Source of the DNA: JAJYIW01 sp963781665
GTDB taxonomy: Bacteria; Chloroflexota; Anaerolineae; Anaerolineales; Anaerolineaceae
Direction: 5' to 3'
NCBI GenBank assembly: GCA_963781665.1
Contig: CAWAGA010000002.1
Coordinates: 4,960,001-5,024,000 of the forward strand
DNA: 64,000 nt
Shown here: piece by piece, positions 1-8,703 of the stretch
How the letters are laid out: each line of letters starts with the position of its first letter
Position numbering within the stretch: the stretch's first letter is position 1
Notes under the pieces: model-generated
Told to the model about the DNA's origin: nothing
The model's input: the letters and a program-made list of their open reading frames with translations, nothing else
The model's database searches: none
Translations under genes and position numbers: made by a program

Positions 1-2068
1 AAAAATCGACCGGATTGAAAGCCAACCCATCCCTCCAGATGGATACAACTCTTTCGAAATCTACGAGAGCCTGGCCAGAGCCGGGGAATTCATTCCAATT
101 TCACCGGACGTGGCCATTTGCAGCGAATGCCAGCGCGAGCTGTTCGATCCGGACGACCGCCGCTATCGCTACCCGTTTATAAACTGCACTAACTGCGGTC
201 CGCGCTTCACGATCATTAAAGATATTCCCTACGACCGCCCGTTGACGACAATGGCGTCCTTCGAATTATGCCCTGCCTGCCAGGCTGAATACGATGATCC
301 TACCGACCGGCGCTTCCACGCCCAGCCGGTGGCCTGCCCGGACTGCGGCCCACGGACCTGGTTCGAGGTAGATGGTAAACGCCAGGACGGCGACGGAATC
401 GAGATTGCCAGAGACTGGCTCAAAAAAGGCAAGATTCTGGCTGTTAAAGGATTGGGAGGCTTCCATCTGGCCTGCGACTCTACCCAGGCCGAAGCTGTGG
501 CCGAGTTACGGCGGCGGAAACATCGCAGTGAAAAACCTTTCGCCCTGATGGCATTCGACCTGGCGACGATCACGCGCCATGCTGAGGTTTCGAAAGTCGA
601 AGCAGGGCTGCTGCAATCCCCGGCGCACCCGGTGGTTTTGCTCGAGAAGAGACCAGCATCGCCAGTCACCGCAGAGGTCGCTCCTAAACAGGTTACACTG
701 GGTATCATGCTGGCTTACACGCCGCTGCACCTGCTGCTGCTCGAGCCTGCCCCAGGTTTTCCGGAAATTCTAGTCATGACCAGTGGGAATCTCAGTGAGG
801 AACCGATTTGTTACGAAGACAACGACGCTCGCCAGCGCCTCAATGGTCTGGCGGACGCCTTCTTGATGCACGACCGGCCAATCCACATGCGAGTGGACGA
901 CTCGGTGGTACGAGAATTCGAAGGCAGACCATATTTCATCCGGCGCTCGCGCGGGTACGCTCCTGATCCGGTCCACCTTTCCAGGCCGGTAAAATCGATT
1001 CTGGCGGCGGGCAGTGAGTTGAAGAATACCTTTTGCATCACCCGCCAGGATTACGCATTCATCAGCCACCACATTGGCGACCTGGAAAATTACGAGACGC
1101 TCAAAGCCTACGAAGAGGGCATCAGGCATTTCGAGCATGTCTTCCACCTCAACCCGGAGGTGATCGCCTGCGACCTGCACCCGGGCTACCTGGCGTCACA
1201 ATACGCCCGTCAACGAGCCGAGAAGGAAAGCCTGCCCCTGGTCGAAGTTCAGCACCACCACGCCCATTTAGCCGCTTGCCTGGGTGAAAATAGCTGGTCG
1301 GCAGACGAGCCGGTGATCGGGCTGGCCTATGACGGCACCGGCTATGGGGTTGACGGTGCCATTTGGGGCGGTGAAGTATTGACCGGCAGCTACCAGGGTT
1401 ACGAACGCGATTACCATTTAAGCTATGTGCCCTTGCCCGGCGGCGACCTGGCGATCCGGAAACCCTCACGGATGGCTTTAGCTTACCTGTGGCAGATGGG
1501 GATCGAATGGGAGCCTGACCTGCCGCCGGTCAAAGAATATTGTGCCCAGGACCGGATGACGCTGCGCAGCCAGCTCGAGCATCACCTCAACACCGCGGCG
1601 ACTTCGAGCATGGGACGGCTTTTCGACGCTGTTGCCGCCCTGACCGGCTTGTGCCAATCCGTAAATTTTGAAGGGCAGGCAGCCATGGAGTTGGAAGCCT
1701 CGATCGACCCCGATGAAACGGGGATTTACCCCGTCAACCTCGACGCAGGGCAAATCCAGGTAGATGCGATGATCGCGGCGATCATCGCGGATTGGCGGGC
1801 AGGCAGACCACCCGGGCAGATTGCCGCTCGTTTTCATAACAGCCTGGTGAAAATGAACCTCGAGGTTTGCATGGATATCAAAGAGAAGCGTACAATCAAT
1901 ACCGTAGCTTTAAGCGGCGGCGTCTGGCAAAACCAGTTCTTACTCAACCATACAATAGAAACTTTAAAGAAAAATGGGTTTAAGGTCCTAACTCACTGGC
2001 AGCTTCCAGCTAACGATGGGGGCCTTGCTTTGGGCCAGGCAATGGTGGCAGAATACACTGTAACGTAA
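1..2068 (+). CDS. hypF: Carbamoyltransferase HypF, 5' truncated by window edge
   Basis: HypF makes the cyanide ligands of [NiFe]-hydrogenase: it transfers carbamoyl from carbamoyl phosphate to the C-terminal Cys of HypE. The frame is open from base 2, so the N-terminal acylphosphatase domain lies mostly outside the window. Visible are the paired zinc-finger-like CxxC motifs (CSEC, CTNC, CPAC, CPDC), a YrdC-like domain, and a Kae1-like domain with the VQHHHAHLAA motif and a C-terminal ALSGGVWQN. A GTG codon at 110 is internal, because upstream codons (FIPISPDVAIC) already match the family. It is followed after 15 bp by hypC, with a GGAG site. Function is certain by family; only the start is missing. 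Confidence 0.97.
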   Translation, partial: KIDRIESQPIPPDGYNSFEIYESLARAGEFIPISPDVAICSECQRELFDPDDRRYRYPFINCTNCGPRFTIIKDIPYDRPLTTMASFELCPACQAEYDDPTDRRFHAQPVACPDCGPRTWFEVDGKRQDGDGIEIARDWLKKGKILAVKGLGGFHLACDSTQAEAVAELRRRKHRSEKPFALMAFDLATITRHAEVSKVEAGLLQSPAHPVVLLEKRPASPVTAEVAPKQVTLGIMLAYTPLHLLLLEPAPGFPEILVMTSGNLSEEPICYEDNDARQRLNGLADAFLMHDRPIHMRVDDSVVREFEGRPYFIRRSRGYAPDPVHLSRPVKSILAAGSELKNTFCITRQDYAFISHHIGDLENYETLKAYEEGIRHFEHVFHLNPEVIACDLHPGYLASQYARQRAEKESLPLVEVQHHHAHLAACLGENSWSADEPVIGLAYDGTGYGVDGAIWGGEVLTGSYQGYERDYHLSYVPLPGGDLAIRKPSRMALAYLWQMGIEWEPDLPPVKEYCAQDRMTLRSQLEHHLNTAATSSMGRLFDAVAALTGLCQSVNFEGQAAMELEASIDPDETGIYPVNLDAGQIQVDAMIAAIIADWRAGRPPGQIAARFHNSLVKMNLEVCMDIKEKRTINTVALSGGVWQNQFLLNHTIETLKKNGFKVLTHWQLPANDGGLALGQAMVAEYTVT

Positions 2069-2083
2069 AACAGGAGAACAACT

Positions 2084-2338
2084 ATGTGCCTTGGTGTACC
2101 AGGGAAGATAATCGAAATAAATACAAACAGTGGGATGCGTATGGCCCGGATTGATTTCGGTGGCGTGGTCCAGGAAGTTTGCATCGAGACCGTGCCTGAA
2201 GCAAAGGTGGGCGACTATACTATAGTCCATGCCGGATTCGCACTCAATATCTTGAGCGAGGATGAAGCCAACGCCACGTTAGAAGCGCTCAAGGAACTGA
2301 GCGACATCGAAGACGGTCTCGCATTTGGAGATGCTTGA
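2084..2338 (+). CDS. hypC: Hydrogenase assembly chaperone HypC
   Basis: Small chaperone (84 aa) that works with HypD to assemble the Fe(CN)2CO unit and deliver it to the hydrogenase large subunit. The protein starts with MCLGVPGKI, the family signature; Cys2, exposed after Met removal, is the functional residue. A GGAGAAC site lies just upstream. The stop codon overlaps the hypD start (TGATG), so translation is probably coupled. HypC paralogues (HybG) cannot be told apart here, but the single copy beside hypD fits general hydrogenase maturation. Confidence 0.96.
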   Translation: MCLGVPGKIIEINTNSGMRMARIDFGGVVQEVCIETVPEAKVGDYTIVHAGFALNILSEDEANATLEALKELSDIEDGLAFGDA

Positions 2339-3456
2339 TGCGGTTTGTGGATGAATTCAGGGATGCAGGCCGCCTCAAACTCGTCTTGAACGAAATCCAG
2401 CGGACGGTGACCCGACCCTGGGCAATGATGGAAATTTGCGGGGGGCAGACCCATGCGATCATGCATTACGGTCTCGACCAGCTGCTGCCGCCAGAGATCG
2501 ATCTCGTGCATGGGCCTGGCTGTCCGGTGTGTGTTACCCCCCTGGAGCAGATCGACAAAGCTTTGTTAATCGCTTCTCAACCGGGGGTGATTTTCACATC
2601 ATTCGGGGATATGCTGCGGGTGCCCGGGTCGTATCATGACCTGTTTTCTGTCAGGGCGGAAGGCGGCCAGGTTAAAGTCGTGTATTCACCACTCGATGCC
2701 GTCCGGATTGCCCAGGAAAATCCAGATAAACAGGTCGTGTTTTTTGCAATCGGGTTCGAAACCACCGCCCCGGCGAATGTAATGAGTATCGTAAGAGCCA
2801 GGGACCTAGGATTGAAGAACTACTCGGTACTGGTCTCCCAAGTTTGCGTACCTCCAGCTATGCACGCCATCCTTGGCTCGCCTGGTAACCGCATCCAGGC
2901 CTTCCTGGCAGCCGGGCACGTTTGTACGGTGATGGGCTATTGGGAATACCCGCCCATTGCTGAGAAATACCACGTACCGGTCGTCGTGACCGGATTCGAG
3001 CCGCTCGACCTGGCGAATGGTATCTTGCTGGCAGTGCGTCAGCTCGAAAAGGGACAGGCGGAAGTCAAAAATGCTTACACGCGGGCGGTCACCTACGAAG
3101 GCAACCAGGCTGCCCAGGCATTGATCCAAAGGGTTTATCAACCGGTGGACCGGAAATGGCGCGGAATTGGCACGATCCCGATGAGCGGCTGGGGGTTAAG
3201 GCCAGAGTATGCAGAGTTCGACGCCGAACGACACTTCGACCTCGGCGCTGTTCAAACCCAGGAATTTACCCTGTGCATCGCCGGCCAGATCTTGCAGGGA
3301 TTCAAAAAACCGCACCAATGCCCGGCATTCGGGAAAGAATGCACTCCCCAAACGCCTCTGGGAGCGCCAATGGTTTCAACCGAAGGCACCTGTTCAGCTT
3401 ATTTCCGCTACCACCGTATTCCTGAACAGCGAGAACCCAATACGTTAAGAGATTGA
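2338..3456 (+). CDS. hypD: Hydrogenase maturation Fe-S protein HypD
   Basis: HypD is the scaffold on which iron receives CN and CO ligands before transfer to the hydrogenase. About 372 aa, the usual size. Motifs in order: CGGQTHAIMHYG, GPGCPVC, GFETTAPAN, and a C-terminal cysteine cluster (CPAFGKEC ... GTCSAYFRY) that holds the [4Fe-4S] cluster in the family. I start it at the ATG at 2338, which overlaps the hypC stop; a TTG three bases earlier is possible but less likely. It lies 6 bp before hypE, in the same operon. Confidence 0.96.
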   Translation: MRFVDEFRDAGRLKLVLNEIQRTVTRPWAMMEICGGQTHAIMHYGLDQLLPPEIDLVHGPGCPVCVTPLEQIDKALLIASQPGVIFTSFGDMLRVPGSYHDLFSVRAEGGQVKVVYSPLDAVRIAQENPDKQVVFFAIGFETTAPANVMSIVRARDLGLKNYSVLVSQVCVPPAMHAILGSPGNRIQAFLAAGHVCTVMGYWEYPPIAEKYHVPVVVTGFEPLDLANGILLAVRQLEKGQAEVKNAYTRAVTYEGNQAAQALIQRVYQPVDRKWRGIGTIPMSGWGLRPEYAEFDAERHFDLGAVQTQEFTLCIAGQILQGFKKPHQCPAFGKECTPQTPLGAPMVSTEGTCSAYFRYHRIPEQREPNTLRD

Positions 3457-3462
3457 CCACCT

Positions 3463-4542
3463 ATGGCTGAAGAAAAGATGATTTCGATGCAAGGACCGGT
3501 ATGCCCGCGCCCGCTGAGACACAAGGACCAGATCGTGATGGGCCATGGCAGTGGGGGACAGATGACCGATGAGCTGATCCGTAAACATTTCAAACCGCAC
3601 CTTGCCAATGAGGTTCTCCTGCAAGGCAACGATGCTGCGCGCCTGACTCTACCCGTCCAGGCTGGCCTTTCAGGGCGACTATCGCTTTCGACCAATTCGC
3701 ACATCGTTTCGCCGCTCTTCTTCCCTGGAGGTGATATAGGTCGTCTGGCGATTTGCGGCACAGTCAACGACGTTTCTATGTTAGGGGCCGAGCCGCTTTA
3801 TCTGACAGCCGGTTTCATCCTCGAAGAAGGGTTGCCAATCGAAACCCTCCAACGGGTGATTGCCTCCATGGAACAGGCCGCAGCCGAGGCCAACGTCTTG
3901 ATCGTAGCAGGGGATACCAAAGTCGTCGAAAAAGGGAAGGCAGACGGGCTGTTCATCAACACCGCAGGTCTGGGCTGGATCCCGGCCGGACGGATAATCG
4001 GCGGCGAGCAGGCCAAAGCTGGAGACGCTGTACTGGTATCAGGTACTCTGGGCGACCATGGTATCGCTGTCCTGGCAGCTCGAGGTGAGTTGGGTTTCCA
4101 GACAGAAGTCCGGTCAGATGTCGCACCTTTGAACGGGCTGATCCAGTCCCTCCTCGAAGTTGTTCCAGACATTCACGTGCTGCGAGACCCTACCCGAGGA
4201 GGTCTGGCAACGACCCTGAATGAAATTGCTATCCAAAGCCAGGCCGGCATCTGGCTCGACGAACCGACAATTCCGATTAATCCTGCGGTGCAGGCTGCCT
4301 GCGAATTACTAGGGTTCGATCCACTGTACGTCGCTAATGAGGGAAAATTGATCGTCATCTTGCCGGCAGATAAAGCTGATAAAGCGCTGATGACCATGCG
4401 AACTTCTGTTTACGGTCAGGGTGCAGCGATCATCGGAAAGGTTGAAGCCACACCACCAGGACGAGTCCTGCTGCGGACAGTAATTGGGGGGACCCGAATT
4501 TTAGACGTTTTGGCTGGGGAGATGCTGCCAAGAATTTGTTGA
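3463..4542 (+). CDS. hypE: Carbamoyl dehydratase HypE
   Basis: HypE dehydrates the carbamoyl group received from HypF to a thiocyanate on its C-terminal Cys, the source of cyanide ligands. It is 359 aa, of the AIR-synthase/PurM fold. It shows the N-terminal GHGSGGQ motif, the nucleotide-binding DPTRGGLATTLNEIA segment, and the diagnostic C-terminus PRIC with cysteine as last residue. Last gene of the hypF-C-D-E run; hypA, hypB and hydrogenase structural genes are not in the window and may lie upstream. A hairpin starts at its stop codon. Confidence 0.97.
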   Translation: MAEEKMISMQGPVCPRPLRHKDQIVMGHGSGGQMTDELIRKHFKPHLANEVLLQGNDAARLTLPVQAGLSGRLSLSTNSHIVSPLFFPGGDIGRLAICGTVNDVSMLGAEPLYLTAGFILEEGLPIETLQRVIASMEQAAAEANVLIVAGDTKVVEKGKADGLFINTAGLGWIPAGRIIGGEQAKAGDAVLVSGTLGDHGIAVLAARGELGFQTEVRSDVAPLNGLIQSLLEVVPDIHVLRDPTRGGLATTLNEIAIQSQAGIWLDEPTIPINPAVQAACELLGFDPLYVANEGKLIVILPADKADKALMTMRTSVYGQGAAIIGKVEATPPGRVLLRTVIGGTRILDVLAGEMLPRIC

Positions 4543-4854
4543 GGCCAGGAATGGCCTTCACCTCTGTCAAAAATTGTCCTACCGGGGGGAACAGAGGTTT
4601 AGGATGGCAGGGATTGGTCGGGGTGAGATAAATCTTGCCCGAGAGCGTATTGGTGAGCAAGGTGTTATGTGGCAGCGATTGGTTGAGGCTAAATTTATTT
4701 TGGTCTGCAAGATGCCTGTTACTTGAGATGAGGGGACAAAACTGGTGTAAAATTCAGGGTGCATTTCGACAGAAAAACCAGATTGTGAACATCGAATCTT
4801 TACTCTCGATGAACTTACCGAGTGGGACCCTTATTGACCCTTCAGCGAGGCAAA
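4543..4854. other. Intergenic region with hairpins and an imperfect repeat
   Basis: No convincing gene. From the hypE stop a perfect 6-bp stem with a GGAA loop (4542-4557) is followed by a second inverted repeat, 8 bp, ACCTCTGT at 4560-4567 with ACAGAGGT at 4591-4598. Neither is followed by a clear T-run, so a terminator or processed 3' end is only possible. Two imperfect copies of a GGCAGxGATTGGT element start near 4605 and 4670; their role is unknown. The rest is A/T-rich and probably holds the promoter of the downstream methyltransferase. Confidence 0.4.
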
Positions 4855-5655
4855 ATGAAATTCAATTATCAAGAAACACCTAACGACTTACTTACCCGGA
4901 TCGACATTCACAACAAATATGGCGGACGCGACATTGATGCGTGGATGCTCGACCTGCTTAAGCTCAAGGCGGGGATGAAGATCCTGGACATTGGGTGCGG
5001 CGCTGGCAAACAATGTTTCTCGTATTTCAATTTTCTCAAAGGTAAAACCGATATTACCGGAGGCGATGTTTCCGAAGACCTTTTAGCCCAGGCGCAGGCT
5101 GCCAACGCCGCCAGCGGCGACCATATCCATTTCACCCACCTGAATTTCAACCAGCGGTTTGCATTCGACGATAACACATTCGACCTGCTTTCGTGCTGCT
5201 TTGCGATCTATTACGCTGAGAATATGAGCTACACCTTGAGCGAGATGCATCGGGTTCTCAGGCCCGGCGGCCAGCTCTTCACCACCGGTCCGATGCCTGA
5301 AAACAAAGCCCTTTTTTACGATATCATCCGCGAAGCGACCGGCAAACCTATCCCATTGATGCCGGGCAGCTCCCGTTACGACAGCGAGATCTTAACAACC
5401 ATGCAGACGTTATTTTCGAAAGTGGAGGTGCACATTTTCGAAAACCCATTGACTTTCGAGACTATCGATCCGTTCATCGCCTACACACAGGCTTCGCTTT
5501 CGGAAGATCGCAAGCTGTGGAGCAGCTTCTTTAACGGAAAGGATGATTTCGAACAGGTGATGTCTCAAGTCGAAAAGGTGGCAGCCATACGCCTCCAGCG
5601 GGATGGTCGCCTGGTGATGACCAAAGTCGTTGGCGGTTTCCTGGCTGTCAAATAG
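4855..5655 (+). CDS. Class I SAM-dependent methyltransferase
   Basis: About 266 aa, of the Methyltransf_11/UbiE-like type. SAM-binding motif I (ILDIGCGAGKQ) is near residue 43. The later LSCCFAIYYAEN and HRVLRPGGQLFTTGP segments correspond to motifs II/III and the post-strand glycine loop. The ATG at 4855 is chosen because the protein there begins MKFNYQETPND and GCGAGG lies just upstream; an earlier GTG at 4822 would add an unsupported extension. The substrate cannot be read from sequence. It is followed after 11 bp by a PIG-L deacetylase and both may act in one small-molecule or glycan modification step; that is inference. Confidence 0.85.
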   Translation: MKFNYQETPNDLLTRIDIHNKYGGRDIDAWMLDLLKLKAGMKILDIGCGAGKQCFSYFNFLKGKTDITGGDVSEDLLAQAQAANAASGDHIHFTHLNFNQRFAFDDNTFDLLSCCFAIYYAENMSYTLSEMHRVLRPGGQLFTTGPMPENKALFYDIIREATGKPIPLMPGSSRYDSEILTTMQTLFSKVEVHIFENPLTFETIDPFIAYTQASLSEDRKLWSSFFNGKDDFEQVMSQVEKVAAIRLQRDGRLVMTKVVGGFLAVK

Positions 5656-5666
5656 AAGAAATCAAT

Positions 5667-6311
5667 ATGAACCACGATATGCTTTTTTTCGGCCAAAAAA
5701 TATGCTTCATCGGCGCCCATCCGGACGATATCGAACTGGGATGCGGGGCTTTGATCGCCCACATCGCACCGATGACTGAAGTCATGACAATTACGCTCTC
5801 CAATAACCAGAAAAACCCGGCCCTCACCAACCTGGTCGACGAGCATTACCGCAGTATGGCGGTCTTAGGCGTGCCGCGGCAAAACATATACCTGGGGGAA
5901 TTCGAGACACGCCGTTTCCCCCATTTCAGGCAGGAGATTCTCGAATTTCTCATCGACACCAACCGTAATCATCACCCCGAAATCGTCTTTGTTCACACCC
6001 GAGCCGATAATCACCAGGATCATAATACGCTTACCGACGAGGTGTTACGCGCTTTCAGGGGTACGACGGTCTTAGGTTTCGATGTACTGCGCAGCAGTTA
6101 TGGATTTTTCCCAAATTTCCTGGTGGAAGTAGCTCAAGCAGACGTCGAATGCAAGCTTAACGCCCTGGCCGAATATAAAACCTATGCGAATAAGTACTAT
6201 TTTGACCCGGAGACTACCCGGGCAACGATGATCCGCTATGGAGCGCTGGCCGAGAGGCCTTACGCCGAAGGCTTTGACAACTTGAGAATTATCGGTAATT
6301 TTGGGAAATAG
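5667..6311 (+). CDS. PIG-L/LmbE family deacetylase
   Basis: A 214-aa zinc-dependent N-acyl deacetylase of the PIG-L family (relatives: MshB, BshB, GlcNAc-PI deacetylase). The metal and catalytic motif GAHPDDIELGCG sits at about residue 15, and HTRADNHQDHN supplies the later His/Asp residues. The substrate is probably an N-acetylated amino sugar or a similar amide, but the sequence does not say which. Its neighbour is a methyltransferase, and no bacillithiol or mycothiol genes are visible, so a thiol pathway is not supported. It converges with the suf operon, leaving 3 bp between the genes and no clear terminator. Confidence 0.87.
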   Translation: MNHDMLFFGQKICFIGAHPDDIELGCGALIAHIAPMTEVMTITLSNNQKNPALTNLVDEHYRSMAVLGVPRQNIYLGEFETRRFPHFRQEILEFLIDTNRNHHPEIVFVHTRADNHQDHNTLTDEVLRAFRGTTVLGFDVLRSSYGFFPNFLVEVAQADVECKLNALAEYKTYANKYYFDPETTRATMIRYGALAERPYAEGFDNLRIIGNFGK

Positions 6312-6314
6312 AAC

Positions 6315-6671
6315 TCATTCATCGTGCGGGATGCCGATCTCAATCTGGTTATCGACGATCCTGACCGGATAGGCGGGGGTATCGATCACTGCCGGAAAGG
6401 CTAAAGCTTTACCGGTGCGGATATCAAAACGGGCACCATGGCGGGGACAAGTAATCTCAAAACCCTCGACCTGGCCATCGCCTAAAGGGCCATCGTCGTG
6501 GGTACATACATCGCCAATGGCATAAAGATTCCCGGCGATATTGAAGACGACGATGGCTTGATCGTCGATTTCAAGGTAAAGTCGCTCTCCACTCGGCAGC
6601 TCTTCGACAGCAGCAATGCGATAAAACTGGCACTCCGATGGGCTGATCTTTGTATAGTTGTAAAGAGACAT
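6315..6671 (-). CDS. Rieske-type [2Fe-2S] ferredoxin (last gene of suf operon)
   Basis: Small soluble Rieske protein, about 118 aa. Cluster ligands are visible as VCTHDDG (Cys-x-His) and CPRHGARF (Cys-x2-His), the pattern of NirD/dioxygenase-type ferredoxins. The start MSLYNYTKIS at 6671 is preferred: it has GGAGG upstream on the minus strand and lies 4 bp after the sufU stop, while a longer frame would run into sufU. Its place at the end of the suf operon suggests an electron donor for, or client of, Fe-S assembly; this is inference. No membrane segment is seen. Confidence 0.88.
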   Translation of the reverse strand: MSLYNYTKISPSECQFYRIAAVEELPSGERLYLEIDDQAIVVFNIAGNLYAIGDVCTHDDGPLGDGQVEGFEITCPRHGARFDIRTGKALAFPAVIDTPAYPVRIVDNQIEIGIPHDE

Positions 6672-6675
6672 TAAC

Positions 6676-7080
6676 TCAGTATTCTCCCTCCACCAGGCTG
6701 TCGTCGGCTTCCCCCAGACCATAGGCTCCCGCTTTAACCACCTTCAAAGGCAGTAAAGCACATTTCAGGCGAATCGGGCTTAGCTCGATCCCGAGCAAAT
6801 CGAGAACATCCTCTTTCCCAAGCGCTTTTACCTCATCCAATTGTTTGCCGATGATCAATTCGATCAACAAATCGGCGGAGGCTTGAGAAATAGCGCAGCC
6901 ATGGCCGCTGAAGGCAGCCTCTTTGATCTTGCCATTAGCATCCAGGCGTAAATCTACGCGGATGTGATCGCCGCATAAGGGATTCTCATCCTCGAAGGAT
7001 ATATCCGCAGGCGAAAGTTCTCCCCGATAAATGGGGTTTTTGTAATGCTCGATAATTAACTCGCGATACAGATCGTCCAT
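6676..7080 (-). CDS. sufU: Fe-S assembly protein SufU
   Basis: SufU accepts sulfur from cysteine desulfurase SufS (zinc-dependent transfer) and feeds the SufBCD scaffold. About 134 aa. The three conserved cysteines lie in NPLCGD, GHGCAISQASAD and KCALLPL, which with the Asp form the zinc site in SufU proteins. The ATG at 7080 (MDDLYREL) lies 2 bp after the sufS stop; a GTG at 7086 would overlap that stop. Downstream is the Rieske gene. Pairing SufS with SufU rather than SufE is typical of Gram-positive-like Suf systems. Confidence 0.95.
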   Translation of the reverse strand: MDDLYRELIIEHYKNPIYRGELSPADISFEDENPLCGDHIRVDLRLDANGKIKEAAFSGHGCAISQASADLLIELIIGKQLDEVKALGKEDVLDLLGIELSPIRLKCALLPLKVVKAGAYGLGEADDSLVEGEY

Positions 7081-7082
7081 GA

Positions 7083-8329
7083 TCACCCAAAAATCTTTTT
7101 GACGTGATAAAGTCCTTCAACCAATGCATCAATGTCCTCTTTAGAATTGTAGAGGTAAAAGCTGGCCCGCGATGAAGCCGGGATATGAAGGATATCGTGA
7201 AGCGGCATGGCGCAGTGATGCCCGGCGCGGATGGCTACCCCATCCCGGTCGAGTATCTGGGCGACGTCGTGAGGGTGGATGCCATCGACCACGAACGAGA
7301 CTACCCCACCCTTTTTATCGGCAGTAGGACCTAGCAGCTTGACCCCTGGGATTTCTTCCAACCGATCCAGGGTATATTCGGTCAATTCGTGTTCATGAGC
7401 AGTGATTGAGTCCATGCCGATGTTTGATAGGTAACGGACTGCTTCCCCAAACCCGATTGCCTCAGCAATGGCAGGTGTACCTGCCTCAAACTTGTGGGGG
7501 ACCTCATTGGGCTCGAACGTCCGCAAAAAAACCCGCCGGATCATATCGCCGCCGCCCTGGTAAGGAGGCATCGCGGCCAATAGTTTATCACGACCAAACA
7601 AAGCACCAATGCCGGTCGGCCCGCACATCTTGTGAGCTGAAAACGCCAGGAAGTCGACGTCAAGATCATTGACATCGACTGCAAAATGAGGCACCGATTG
7701 AGCACCATCGAGCAAGGTTACCGCCCCAGCATCGTGCGCCAGGCGGATGATCTCCTTCGCCGGAGTAACCGTTCCGAGGACATTCGACATATGGGTGAAT
7801 GCGACCAGCCGAGGTTGTAAATCTAACAGCCGGCGATATTCGACCAGGTCTAATAACCCTTCGTCCGTGATCGGGATAAATTCCAACTGGAAACCGATTT
7901 CAGCAGAGAGCATTTGCCAGGGCACCAGGTTGGAATGATGTTCCATCTCGGTAAGGATAACAACATCGCCGCGATGGAGGTTGGCCCGCCCCAGGTATTG
8001 GCAACCAGGTTGATTGATTCGGTGGTATTGCGGGTGAAAATGAGCTGGCGCGGTGACCTGGATCCGATAAAGGCTGCAACAGCGGCCCGAGCGTCTTCAT
8101 ATGCAGCAGTGGCTTCCTCTGCCAATGTGTGCAGGCCGCGATGGATATTAGCGTTGTAGCGGCGATAATACTGGTCCATCGCAGTGATGACGGCAACCGG
8201 CTTCTGAGACGTAGCAGCCGAATCGAGATACACCAGCCGGACACCTTCACGAACTTCGCGCTGCATGATCGGAAAATCGGCGCGAACCCGTTCGATATTC
8301 ATGGCTGGAGACAATATATCAGTTTTCAT
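7083..8329 (-). CDS. sufS: Cysteine desulfurase SufS, frameshifted
   Basis: PLP enzyme that releases sulfur from cysteine for the Suf machinery. The N-terminal part (8329 to about 7990) reads YLDSAATSQKP and NIHRGLHTLAEEA up to RNTTESINLVANTWG. The rest continues in another frame with RANLHRGD, then HHSNLVPWQ, the lysine motif AFSAHKMCGPTG and the active-site region RAGHHCAMPLH. One base appears to be missing in a G/C-rich stretch at about 7984-7992; restoring it gives a normal protein of about 415 aa. All catalytic motifs survive across the two frames, so a sequencing error is more likely than a dead gene. An essential role in this operon supports that. Confidence 0.88.
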
Positions 8330-8332
8330 TCG

Positions 8333-8629
8333 TTATAGATCCGCTTTGGTTATAGGAGCCCTGTTAGTGCGTTTAACCGGCACACGCAGGTGCTGTGAAT
8401 TTTGGGGAAACCATAAAATGTGGTCGGGCACCATCCATCCATCGGTTAAGAAGACATTGGTGCGGAATTGGACCGCTACCATCTTGGCATCAACCTGTAC
8501 AACGATTCCCTTAAGCCAACCTCGGATCCTTTCGCCGTTCTTTTCATGATCACAAAATACTTCCACGACATTTCCAACATCAAAATTGTGTTCGGGGATT
8601 GGCTCTCTCATAAAGGGATAACTGGACAT
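8333..8629 (-). CDS. Small conserved-looking protein of unknown function in suf operon
   Basis: 98-aa protein between sufD and sufS, 3 bp from the sufS start. I do not recognise a named family. It is rich in Val, Trp, Asp and Pro and looks like a small beta-barrel: a repeated pattern of hydrophobic strands (FDVGNVVEVF, GWLKGIVVQVD, KMVAVQF) then GWMVPDHILWF. That resembles an SH3/Tudor-like or KOW-like fold, but this is only an impression. There is no signal peptide, membrane segment or conserved cysteine set. AGGCG precedes the ATG at 8629. Its fixed place inside the operon suggests a Suf accessory role or linked regulation. Confidence 0.75.
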   Translation of the reverse strand: MSSYPFMREPIPEHNFDVGNVVEVFCDHEKNGERIRGWLKGIVVQVDAKMVAVQFRTNVFLTDGWMVPDHILWFPQNSQHLRVPVKRTNRAPITKADL

Positions 8630-8703
8630 TTAGCGCCTGCGCCTTTCATTTTGAAATTAATCGAAATAACACTTAATTTTACTCGAATATGGTTTTTATT
8701 GCT

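Noticed and set aside
4635..4883. 82-codon ORF between hypE and the methyltransferase
   Set aside because: It overlaps the methyltransferase start in another frame, has no ribosome site and no recognisable motif.
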